Below, one piece after another: positions 1 through 5,440 of a DNA stretch of 5,440 nucleotides; position 1 is the first letter of the stretch; each line of letters begins with the position of its first letter. Origin of the DNA: Cytophagales bacterium (GTDB lineage Bacteria > Bacteroidota > Bacteroidia > Cytophagales > UBA9547). Location: NCBI GenBank assembly GCA_003476475.1, contig DMUD01000171.1, positions 1-5,440 on the forward strand. The letters are read 5' to 3'. The notes beneath the pieces are model-generated. The model ran no database searches, had not been told where the DNA came from, and saw only the letters and a program-made list of their open reading frames with translations. The position numbers and the translations under genes are program-made.

Positions 1-1869
1 TATCGCAAAAAAGGGGATAAATATGTGGTGTACGACCACAAAATCATCAACAAATTTGACCCAAAGCATGAAACGATTTTCCCTCGTATGCACAGCAAGC
101 AGGGCAATCATATAGAAGCCTATTTGAGGTGGGCCAAGCTGCCTCGCGGCAAAAAGCCAACCATGAAAGATAATCTATACTTTTTCTTCCGCTATCAAAT
201 AGGGCACATGTACTTGCGCTATTTCTTCTGGAATTTTGCAGGAAGGGAAAGCGACATTCAAGATGCCGACTGGCTTCGACCATGGGATTCTACTAAAGGT
301 ATGCCCGACTCGCTTTCAATGAACAAGGCGCGCAATCAGTTTTTTATGTTGCCGTTTATTTTAGGAATTTTAGGTTTGTTTTATCAATATAACAAAGACA
401 AAAACGGCACTTTGATAGTAGGCATGTTGTGGTTTTTGACAGGGATTGCCATGATTATGTACCTGAACCAACCACCTACCGAACCCCGCGAACGAGATTA
501 CATTTTTGCGGGTTCAACTTATGCTTTTGCCTTTTGGATAGGGTTTGGGGTGCTAGCTTTAGCTGATCTTTTACAAAATTTCTTGAAGAAGGATGTACTT
601 CGTTATGGAGTTTCTACTTTAGCTTGTTTGGCTGTACCCGGCATAATGGCAGCAGAGGGGTGGGATGACCATTCAAGAGCAAATCGCTGGCATTCTGTCG
701 ATTCGGCCAAAAATCTTTTGAATTCATGCGACAAAAATGCGGTCTTGTTTACAGGTGGCGACAATGATACTTTCCCACTTTGGTATGTGCAAGAAGTGGA
801 AGGTTTCCGAACCGATGTGCGAGTGTGCAACCTAAGTTTGTTGAATACCGATTGGTACATCGAACAAATGAAAAGACAGGCTTATTATTCAGATCCGCTT
901 CCTATTTCTTTAGAATTTGACAATTTCATACAAGGCAAAAATGATTATTTGCCTTTTGTGGAAAAACCTGCTCTAAAAGGCGGCATGTATTTGAAGCAAT
1001 ACTTGAAAATGATAAAAGAAAACAATAGGGAGTTGATGGTACAACTGCAAAATGGTGGCGAGATAAGCACATTGCCTACTAATATCCTTGCATTGAATGT
1101 AGATACCCATGCTGTGAACGAAATGAAGATTGTACCCAATAACCGTAAAATGTTTGTTGTCAACAAAATGGTGTGGGACATTGGTCAAAAGGCTTTGGAG
1201 AAAAAAGACCTCATCATGTTGGATATGATTGCCACCAACGAATGGAAACGCCCCATTTATTTCTCTACTACCTTGGGTAACGATAACTATCTAAACTTGC
1301 GTGAGTATATGCAAATGGAAGGATTGGCTTATCGCTTGTTGCCTGCCAAAGTGCCTGGTGCTACCGATGGCTATGTAAACACCGACATTATGTACGAAAG
1401 AATGATGAAGGGATATGCTTGGCGAAATTTGGACAATCCGAATATATACTACGACGAAAACCAACGTCGTTTCCCACTCAACCTACGTAGCAGTTTTTAT
1501 CGTTTGGCCGAAGAACTGGTTATGGAGCAAAAAAATGACAAAGCCAAAGAAGTGATTCATTTCTGTTTGGCCAAACTGCCCGACAATACTATTCCATACG
1601 ATTACTTCACTCCACGTTTTGTACCCTTGTTGCTTCAAATTGGAGATGAAAAAACCGCGATGGACATTTGCAAAGTGATGGGAGAGCGCGCCGACCAAGA
1701 ACTGGCTTACTTTACGGTAAATAGGAAAAAAGCCAACAATCAAGAAATTGAAATAAACCTGTATGTGTTGAACCAAATTGTGAGCTCGCTACGCCAGTTC
1801 AATAAAAACGAACAGGCCAAAGTGTATGAGGATATTTTCAAAAAATACGAGTCGAATTACCAGCAATAA
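1..1869 (+). CDS. DUF2723 / TMEM260-like (GT-C type) membrane protein, C-terminal part
   Basis: The frame is open from base 1 (it reads YRKKGDKYVV...), so this is the 3' part of a longer gene; the GTG at 25 is not its start. About 622 residues are visible. Bacteroidota family members are usually around 1000 residues or more, so several hundred N-terminal residues are missing, including the expected GT-C catalytic membrane part. Visible here are hydrophobic segments at about residues 113-130, 135-155, 165-190 and 195-218, then the family-typical stretches EPRERDYIFAGSTYAFAFW (about 161-179) and FTGGDNDTFPLWYVQEVEG (about 250-268). A soluble, probably periplasmic region follows, ending in helix-rich sequence that resembles TPR-type repeats. 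The human relative TMEM260 is a protein O-mannosyltransferase, so transfer of sugar to exported proteins is the likely role. The exact donor and acceptor here are inference. The gene ends at TAA just before a strong terminator. Confidence 0.88.
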   Translation, partial: YRKKGDKYVVYDHKIINKFDPKHETIFPRMHSKQGNHIEAYLRWAKLPRGKKPTMKDNLYFFFRYQIGHMYLRYFFWNFAGRESDIQDADWLRPWDSTKGMPDSLSMNKARNQFFMLPFILGILGLFYQYNKDKNGTLIVGMLWFLTGIAMIMYLNQPPTEPRERDYIFAGSTYAFAFWIGFGVLALADLLQNFLKKDVLRYGVSTLACLAVPGIMAAEGWDDHSRANRWHSVDSAKNLLNSCDKNAVLFTGGDNDTFPLWYVQEVEGFRTDVRVCNLSLLNTDWYIEQMKRQAYYSDPLPISLEFDNFIQGKNDYLPFVEKPALKGGMYLKQYLKMIKENNRELMVQLQNGGEISTLPTNILALNVDTHAVNEMKIVPNNRKMFVVNKMVWDIGQKALEKKDLIMLDMIATNEWKRPIYFSTTLGNDNYLNLREYMQMEGLAYRLLPAKVPGATDGYVNTDIMYERMMKGYAWRNLDNPNIYYDENQRRFPLNLRSSFYRLAEELVMEQKNDKAKEVIHFCLAKLPDNTIPYDYFTPRFVPLLLQIGDEKTAMDICKVMGERADQELAYFTVNRKKANNQEIEINLYVLNQIVSSLRQFNKNEQAKVYEDIFKKYESNYQQ

Positions 1870-1884
1870 CACCACCATACTTTT

Positions 1885-1926
1885 AAAAAAAAGGCAGAAG
1901 TTTCTAAAACTTCTGCCTTTTTTTTT
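1885..1926. terminator. Bidirectional intrinsic terminator
   Basis: An 11-bp perfect stem, GGCAGAAGTTT (1893-1903) with AAACTTCTGCC (1907-1917), closes a 3-base loop. Eight A's precede the stem (1885-1892) and nine T's follow it (1918-1926). Read on either strand, the hairpin is therefore followed by a U-tract. It lies 15 bases after the stop of the DUF2723 gene and 17 bases beyond the stop of the leftward 58-codon gene, so it can end both convergent transcripts. Confidence 0.9.
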
Positions 1927-1943
1927 AGCGATACTAAAAAAAA

Positions 1944-2120
1944 TTAGCGCGTTGCGTAGCGGAAAATCATGACGGCAAGGCACAAAAGAAACATGAGCAT
2001 AGAGAGCTTGTTTACGCCGTGCATCATTTTTAGGCTGGTGTTCACAGGACGATTTGGGTCTTTTTTTCTAAAAAAATAGGTGAATACTTCTCCTAAAGAC
2101 AGAAAATTTTTCCAGTTCAT
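1944..2120 (-). CDS. Small membrane protein, DUF6728-like (58 aa)
   Basis: On the minus strand an ATG at 2120-2118 opens a 58-codon frame ending in TAA at 1946-1944. The protein starts MNWKNFLSLGEVFTYFFRKK. A charged DPNRP turn (residues 21-25), the stretch LKMMHGVNKLSM (30-41), and one hydrophobic segment (about 39-53) follow, with Arg at 54 and 58. The layout of an amphipathic head, KKDPN, MHGxNKxS and a single membrane helix matches from memory the small Bacteroidota family DUF6728, whose function is unknown. It lies 53 bases after the ispG stop on the same strand with no terminator between, and ends just before the bidirectional terminator, so it is probably the last gene of an ispG transcript. 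There is no Shine-Dalgarno sequence; the leader is A-rich, as is usual in the phylum. The family name is recalled rather than searched; that it is a real gene is better supported. Confidence 0.8.
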   Translation of the reverse strand: MNWKNFLSLGEVFTYFFRKKDPNRPVNTSLKMMHGVNKLSMLMFLLCLAVMIFRYATR

Positions 2121-2173
2121 GATTTTTGCTTTTAAATGATACTACAGTTTTTAGGGAAGAAGGTTTTGTGAAA

Positions 2174-4174
2174 TTACAAATATTCGGGTTCGGACCACAT
2201 TCCGTTTTCCTTGATCAGTTCAATTAGTTCGTCGAGGGCGTTTTCGGCCGGTACCGAACGTTTTACCACCTCTTTGCCTTTATAAAGGGCTATTTTGTCT
2301 TTTCCAACACCCACATAGCCAAAATCGGCATCGGCCATTTCCCCAGGCCCGTTTACAATACAACCCATTATACCAATTTTGATTCCTTTTAAATGGTCGG
2401 TTCGCTTTCGAATCATAGCAGTAGTTTCTTGCAAATCGAACAATGTTCGTCCGCAAGAAGGGCAAGATATGTATTCGGTTTTTGTCATGCGTGTGCGGGC
2501 AGCCTGCAGTATTCCAAAGGCAGTTCGGTTGACCATTGATGGCTGTCGTTGTACCGTGTGTCCGTTATTGGTTAGTTCTGAACTGTCAATCAGTAAAATG
2601 CCATCGCCAAGGCCATCTACAAGCAAACCACCACAATCGGTAGCCGCTTTTAGTATGAAGTTTTCTTCGTCTTTTTCCTGAAATTCCCTTAAAATGACAG
2701 CAGGGTTATCTACACCATTTTCCATCAAATAGAAAAAGATTCGGCGCAAAGCAGCCATAGCATGGTCGTTTTGGGTTGCGAGCACCAATACCGCAGTGTT
2801 GTCTTTTTTGATTTGATTATAAAATAGCTCAGTCAAATCTTTGTAGGTGATTTTCACCAAATTCAGTTCTTCACTTTTTTCTGATGCATCAAAATATTCT
2901 CCTGAATTAGAATAGAGGGGGAATTTGTTCTTTTTCTCCTTTGATTTTTGCCAAGATTCGTAGTCTAAAATTTCTCTGGTGCCATTAGGAAGCATGAATT
3001 GGATTTCTTCTTTTCCTGAATAAATATAGTCGCAGCTTAAATCGGTCGAGTTCCATTTGTCGGTAAGCTCGAAATAGTGCAAACCTATCTCTTTCAAATC
3101 ATGGTAAGCAATGGGTTTATTTGTTTTACTCAAATCGGCAATGACTCTGGGCACATTGCTACCACCAAAATTTCGTACTTCTTTGGTGTTGCGACGGTTG
3201 TATTCAAATGGATTCAATGGCAGAACGGTCACAGGCTTTATGGGCTTGTGTTCGGCTCTTTGGCTGTATCGTTCAATGAGTTTTTTGGCCACAGGAATTT
3301 CAAATTCAGGGTCTTCTGTCAAGGAAACTCGTACAGTGTCGCCCAAGCCGTCTTCCAGCAGCGTGCCAATTCCCACCGCCGATTTTATGCGTCCGTCTTC
3401 AGCCTCACCTGCTTCTGTTACGCCCAAATGTAGAGGGTAGGCTCCGTGATTGCCTGCTTCGAGTTTGTTTACCAAAAGACGATAGGCTTCGACCATCACT
3501 TGGGTATTGCTCGATTTCATCGAAATGACAATGTTTTGGTACTGAAGGTCTTCGCAAATGCGAACAAACTCCAGAGCCGACTCTACCATTCCAAGAGGCG
3601 TGTCTCCGTAGCGGCTCATGATTCTGTCGCGGAGCGAACCATGATTGGTGCCAATACGCATGGCAGTGCCATATTCCTTACATATTTTCACTAGCGGTGA
3701 AAATGCCAAGCGAATGCGTTCGAGCTCTTGCTCGTAGGCGGCATCGCTGTAGTCTATCAGTTGAAATTTTTTCTTGTCGGCATAGTTGCCTGGGTTCACC
3801 CTTACTTTTTCTACAATTCGGGCGGCTACTTCGGCGGCATTGGGAGTGAAATGTATGTCGGCTACTAAAGGAGTTTTGTAACCTCTAGCACGCAATTCAT
3901 TTTTTATGTTTTCAAGATTTTGCGCTTCTTTCAAGCTTGGAGCCGTAATGCGCACATATTCGCAACCGGCCTCTATCATGCGAATAGATTGTTCCACGCT
4001 GCCCTTTGTGTCCATGGTATCGACAGTCGTCATAGACTGTACACGAATAGGGTAGTGGCCGCCCAATGGCACATCGCCTATATGAACGACACGGCTAAAC
4101 CTGCGTTTGTACTGGGTAAGTGATTCGCAATAGCGGTTCAAAGTATTTGAAAGTGAAGGAGATTGGTTTGACAT
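2174..4174 (-). CDS. ispG: 4-hydroxy-3-methylbut-2-enyl diphosphate synthase, long three-domain form
   Basis: IspG (GcpE) is a cytosolic [4Fe-4S] enzyme that reductively converts 2-C-methyl-erythritol-2,4-cyclodiphosphate to HMBPP, the penultimate MEP-pathway step, using electrons from ferredoxin or flavodoxin. From the ATG at 4174-4172 the protein has 666 residues. The TIM-barrel part (about 20-290) carries family stretches such as RVQSMTTVDTMDT, VADIHF, KVRVNPGNYADKK, MRIGTNHGSL and LGVTEAGE. A middle domain of roughly 240 residues (about 290-530) is the insertion that distinguishes the long form of Bacteroidota, Chlamydiae and plants from the short E. coli type. The C-terminal iron-sulfur domain shows all ligands: C571-x2-C574, C605 and E612 in GCIVNGPGE. 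The frame stays open upstream to an ATG at 4273, but the 33 extra residues look unlike IspG and cover the likely promoter, so the 4174 start is preferred. It is divergent from hemJ. Confidence 0.96.
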   Translation of the reverse strand: MSNQSPSLSNTLNRYCESLTQYKRRFSRVVHIGDVPLGGHYPIRVQSMTTVDTMDTKGSVEQSIRMIEAGCEYVRITAPSLKEAQNLENIKNELRARGYKTPLVADIHFTPNAAEVAARIVEKVRVNPGNYADKKKFQLIDYSDAAYEQELERIRLAFSPLVKICKEYGTAMRIGTNHGSLRDRIMSRYGDTPLGMVESALEFVRICEDLQYQNIVISMKSSNTQVMVEAYRLLVNKLEAGNHGAYPLHLGVTEAGEAEDGRIKSAVGIGTLLEDGLGDTVRVSLTEDPEFEIPVAKKLIERYSQRAEHKPIKPVTVLPLNPFEYNRRNTKEVRNFGGSNVPRVIADLSKTNKPIAYHDLKEIGLHYFELTDKWNSTDLSCDYIYSGKEEIQFMLPNGTREILDYESWQKSKEKKNKFPLYSNSGEYFDASEKSEELNLVKITYKDLTELFYNQIKKDNTAVLVLATQNDHAMAALRRIFFYLMENGVDNPAVILREFQEKDEENFILKAATDCGGLLVDGLGDGILLIDSSELTNNGHTVQRQPSMVNRTAFGILQAARTRMTKTEYISCPSCGRTLFDLQETTAMIRKRTDHLKGIKIGIMGCIVNGPGEMADADFGYVGVGKDKIALYKGKEVVKRSVPAENALDELIELIKENGMWSEPEYL

Positions 4175-4306
4175 AAAATCTATTCTTAGCCAAAAATACG
4201 TAAATGTTTGCGTACGAATACTATTTGGTAATTGGAGCAGTTGCCTTTGAATAGAAAAGTGTTCTTGAAACAAAATTCCCTATTTTTACATCACCAAAAA
4301 CCATTT
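4175..4306. other. Divergent intergenic region between ispG and hemJ
   Basis: This A/T-rich 132-base stretch separates two outward-pointing genes and must hold both promoters. Apart from the ispG -7 candidate, I see no clear rightward promoter. TGCCTTTG at 4242-4249 and TATTTTTA at 4281-4288 each miss TAnnTTTG by one base and have no well-spaced -33 box. I see no riboswitch-like fold and no strong operator; the short TACG/CGTA pair at 4197-4214 is too weak to call. Confidence 0.5.
4191..4198 (-). promoter_or_regulatory. Candidate Bacteroidota -7 promoter box for ispG
   Basis: Read on the minus strand, these bases are TATTTTTG, an exact fit to the Bacteroidota sigma-A -7 consensus TAnnTTTG. 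The matching -33 box is weak: TTCG at 4218-4215, 16 bases upstream, where TTTG or TTG at about 17-23 is expected. Transcription would begin near 4185, leaving a leader of only about ten bases before the ATG at 4174. Such boxes arise often by chance in A/T-rich DNA, so this is a candidate only. Confidence 0.4.
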
Positions 4307-4834
4307 GTGGCATTACTTTATCTTAAATCGTTTCACATCATCTTTGTGGTCACCTGGTTTGCAGGTTTGTTTTATATCGTTCGTTTGTTTGTCTATTTTT
4401 CAGAGACACTATCGCTCCCCGATGTAGAAAAACACATTTTGCAAAAGCAATACCAACTCATGCAACGCCGCTTGTGGTACGGGATTGCTTGGCCATCGGC
4501 TGTGATCACTTTGCTTTTGGGTATATCCTTGGTTTTGCAATATGGCATTGTGCCTTCATGGTTATGGGTAAAGCTTGGTTTTGTTGTGTTTTTGTATGCC
4601 TATCATATTGTATGCCATCTACTTTTTCTGCAGCAGCAAAAAGGAATTATAAGTCTAAACTCCAATCAGTTGCGCTTGTTCAACGAGGTGGCCACTATTT
4701 TTCTCTTTGCCATTGTTTTTTTGGTAGTATTAAAGGAAACATATAGTTGGTTATATGGACTTTTATCAATTGCAATATTGACGGCTGTTCTTCTGCTGGC
4801 CATTTATACCTATAAAAAAATTCGCACCCAATGA
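4307..4834 (+). CDS. hemJ: HemJ-like protoporphyrinogen IX oxidase (CopD/UPF0093 family membrane protein)
   Basis: From GTG at 4307 the product has 175 residues, normal for HemJ, and about five membrane helices (roughly 8-30, 60-78, 87-107, 128-143, 147-168). HemJ is a haem-binding inner-membrane enzyme that oxidises protoporphyrinogen IX to protoporphyrin IX in haem synthesis. Family marks visible here are LKSFHIIFVVTWFAGLFYIVR at the N-terminus (H10, W17, A19-G20, R26), MQRRLWYGI (52-60), WVKLGF (87-92), YHIVCH (99-104) and RLFNE (123-127). The family start normally lies a few residues before the KxxH motif. That fits GTG 4307 rather than the in-frame TTG at 4232, which would add 25 atypical residues; no in-frame ATG is available upstream of the motif. 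The stop overlaps the next gene in ATGA. Family placement is firm; the enzymatic role is inferred, since related CopD-like proteins exist. Confidence 0.85.
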   Translation: MALLYLKSFHIIFVVTWFAGLFYIVRLFVYFSETLSLPDVEKHILQKQYQLMQRRLWYGIAWPSAVITLLLGISLVLQYGIVPSWLWVKLGFVVFLYAYHIVCHLLFLQQQKGIISLNSNQLRLFNEVATIFLFAIVFLVVLKETYSWLYGLLSIAILTAVLLLAIYTYKKIRTQ

Positions 4835-5196
4835 ATAAACTCTTTTTGTTTACTTGTATTGCCTTGTTTGGTTTGCTTCTGTCTTGTACTAAAGTGCCAA
4901 ATTTGACCGATTTTGATTCGGTAGCCTGGAAAAATGACCTAAACGGTTGCAATGGCGAAAGGCTGAAATTGGCTGAAATTCTGGAAGACCAGCGTCATGA
5001 ATTGAAGATGATAGAAGCTCCTGAACTGAAAAAGATTTTAGGGCCGCCCAATGCCATCCAAATCATGGAAAGACAACAAAGATATTACATATATTGGATT
5101 CATAACCCTGCAAAATGCCAAGATTCAAAGAGTTCCTATAAGGAAGTTAGAATTAGGGTAAGTGCACTGGGTAAAGTAACCGAAGTGTTATTTTGA
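4831..5196 (+). CDS. Small predicted lipoprotein, possibly BamE/SmpA-like fold
   Basis: The 121-residue product begins with a lipoprotein signal peptide: K3, a hydrophobic core, and lipobox LLSC with C19 as the lipidated cysteine. The mature part has NGCNGER (38-44), a helical charged stretch (45-68), ILGPPNAIQ (69-77), then YYIYWI (85-90), NPAKC (92-96) and a final strand pair around VRIRVSALGKVTEV (106-119). A helix leading into a LGxPx turn, an aromatic strand and a closing Gly-x-Val strand recalls the SmpA/OmlA (BamE-like) fold, but this is inference from pattern only. C40 and C96 could form a disulfide. I do not recognise a named gene. Its ATG overlaps the hemJ stop by four bases (ATGA), which suggests translational coupling and one transcript. 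Placement would be in the envelope, inner or outer membrane undecided. Confidence 0.82.
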   Translation: MNKLFLFTCIALFGLLLSCTKVPNLTDFDSVAWKNDLNGCNGERLKLAEILEDQRHELKMIEAPELKKILGPPNAIQIMERQQRYYIYWIHNPAKCQDSKSSYKEVRIRVSALGKVTEVLF

Positions 5197-5211
5197 TTTA
5201 AAAACGATTGG

Positions 5212-5440
5212 CTAATTGAAGCCCAAACATTTTCTTACTCGTTTCAAAGTAATACTCGCCACTTCTCGCGCTTTTTCTCCTCCTTTTTTAAGCTCGGTTT
5301 CAACTGTTTCAGGATGTTCTGAAAACGCGTTGAAACGCATTCTTTCAGTGGAAAACTGATGCATTATCAGTTCAAAAAGGGCTTGTTTGGCTGCACCGAA
5401 ACCATAATTCCCGCCTTCGTAATTTTGCCTCATTTGTGCA
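5212..5440 (-). CDS. trpS: Tryptophanyl-tRNA synthetase, C-terminal end (partial)
   Basis: TrpRS is a cytosolic class I synthetase that joins tryptophan to its tRNA using ATP. Only the last 75 residues are visible; the frame stays open to the right edge (reading AQMRQNYEGG...), so the ATG at 5433 is internal. The visible part belongs to the helical C-terminal region. It has the family stretch NYEGGNYGFGAAKQALFELI, then FSTERMRFN and a closing helix with LKKGGEKAREVA and VRKCLGF, after which TrpRS proteins normally stop. The HIGH and KMSKS motifs are outside the window. The gene ends in TAG at 5214-5212, only 15 bases from the convergent lipoprotein stop. No hairpin terminator is visible between them. 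Confidence 0.9.
   Translation of the reverse strand, partial: AQMRQNYEGGNYGFGAAKQALFELIMHQFSTERMRFNAFSEHPETVETELKKGGEKAREVASITLKRVRKCLGFN

Noticed and set aside
47..1776. Minus-strand open frames within the DUF2723 gene (for example 47-283, 603-860, 945-1181, 1483-1776)
   Set aside because: They are antisense to a long, family-matching frame and show no independent motif or start signal.
1789..1983. Minus-strand 64-codon open frame across the terminator
   Set aside because: It covers the hairpin and the end of two better supported genes in another frame, and its product is low-complexity (KKK, FF runs) from the A/T tracts.
2379..3694. Several open frames on the plus strand within ispG (2379-2681, 3077-3433, 3111-3440, 3446-3694)
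   Set aside because: They lie antisense to a clearly coding, conserved gene; their translations show no recognisable domain and the overlapping alternatives exclude each other.
4197..4214. TACG...CGTA inverted pair in the ispG-hemJ intergenic region
   Set aside because: The arms are only four bases, well within chance, and there is no second copy or known regulator motif.
4474..4952. Open frames overlapping hemJ and the lipoprotein gene (4474-4746 plus, 4695-4952 minus)
   Set aside because: They overlap genes with clear membrane-family and lipoprotein marks; the translations are not family-like.
5354..5372. Perfect inverted repeat AACTGAT-GCATT-ATCAGTT
   Set aside because: A 7-bp stem with a 5-base loop, inside the trpS coding sequence and without a T-tract; most likely chance codon content rather than a terminator or operator.
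1..5440. Search for a defence, mobile or otherwise novel multi-gene system
   Set aside because: Every sizeable frame is explained by housekeeping or small envelope proteins. There are no transposase, integrase, repeat-array or toxin-antitoxin marks, and the genes sit in three unrelated transcription units.

Overview
The window looks like ordinary chromosomal (core-genome) DNA from a member of the Bacteroidota. Four things point there: a DUF2723/TMEM260-like membrane protein of the type common in that phylum, the long three-domain form of IspG, a 58-residue DUF6728-type membrane protein, and A/T-rich gene starts without Shine-Dalgarno sequences. I cannot place it reliably below phylum level. 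There is no sign of mobile elements, CRISPR, phage, RNA genes or foreign DNA.

Layout, left to right. Positions 1-1869 (+) hold the C-terminal part of a large DUF2723 protein, whose 5' end lies outside the window. An A-tract/hairpin/T-tract terminator at 1885-1926 sits between this gene and two leftward genes and can serve both directions. A 58-codon gene (1944-2120, -) lies 53 bases downstream of ispG (2174-4174, -), probably on the same transcript. A 132-base divergent intergenic region (4175-4306) carries a Bacteroidota-type -7 box for ispG. To its right, a hemJ-like gene (4307-4834, +, GTG start) overlaps by four bases a small lipoprotein gene (4831-5196, +). Fifteen bases further on, the convergent 3' end of trpS begins (5212-5440, -), truncated by the window edge.

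Functionally this is housekeeping: isoprenoid precursor synthesis (IspG), probable haem synthesis (HemJ), tryptophan charging (TrpS), probable protein O-glycosylation at the cell envelope (DUF2723), and two small envelope proteins of unknown role. No gene stretch is broken and no non-coding stretch exceeds 300 bases. The least described items are the 58-residue membrane protein and the lipoprotein translationally coupled to hemJ. I found no convincing evidence of a novel multi-gene system.
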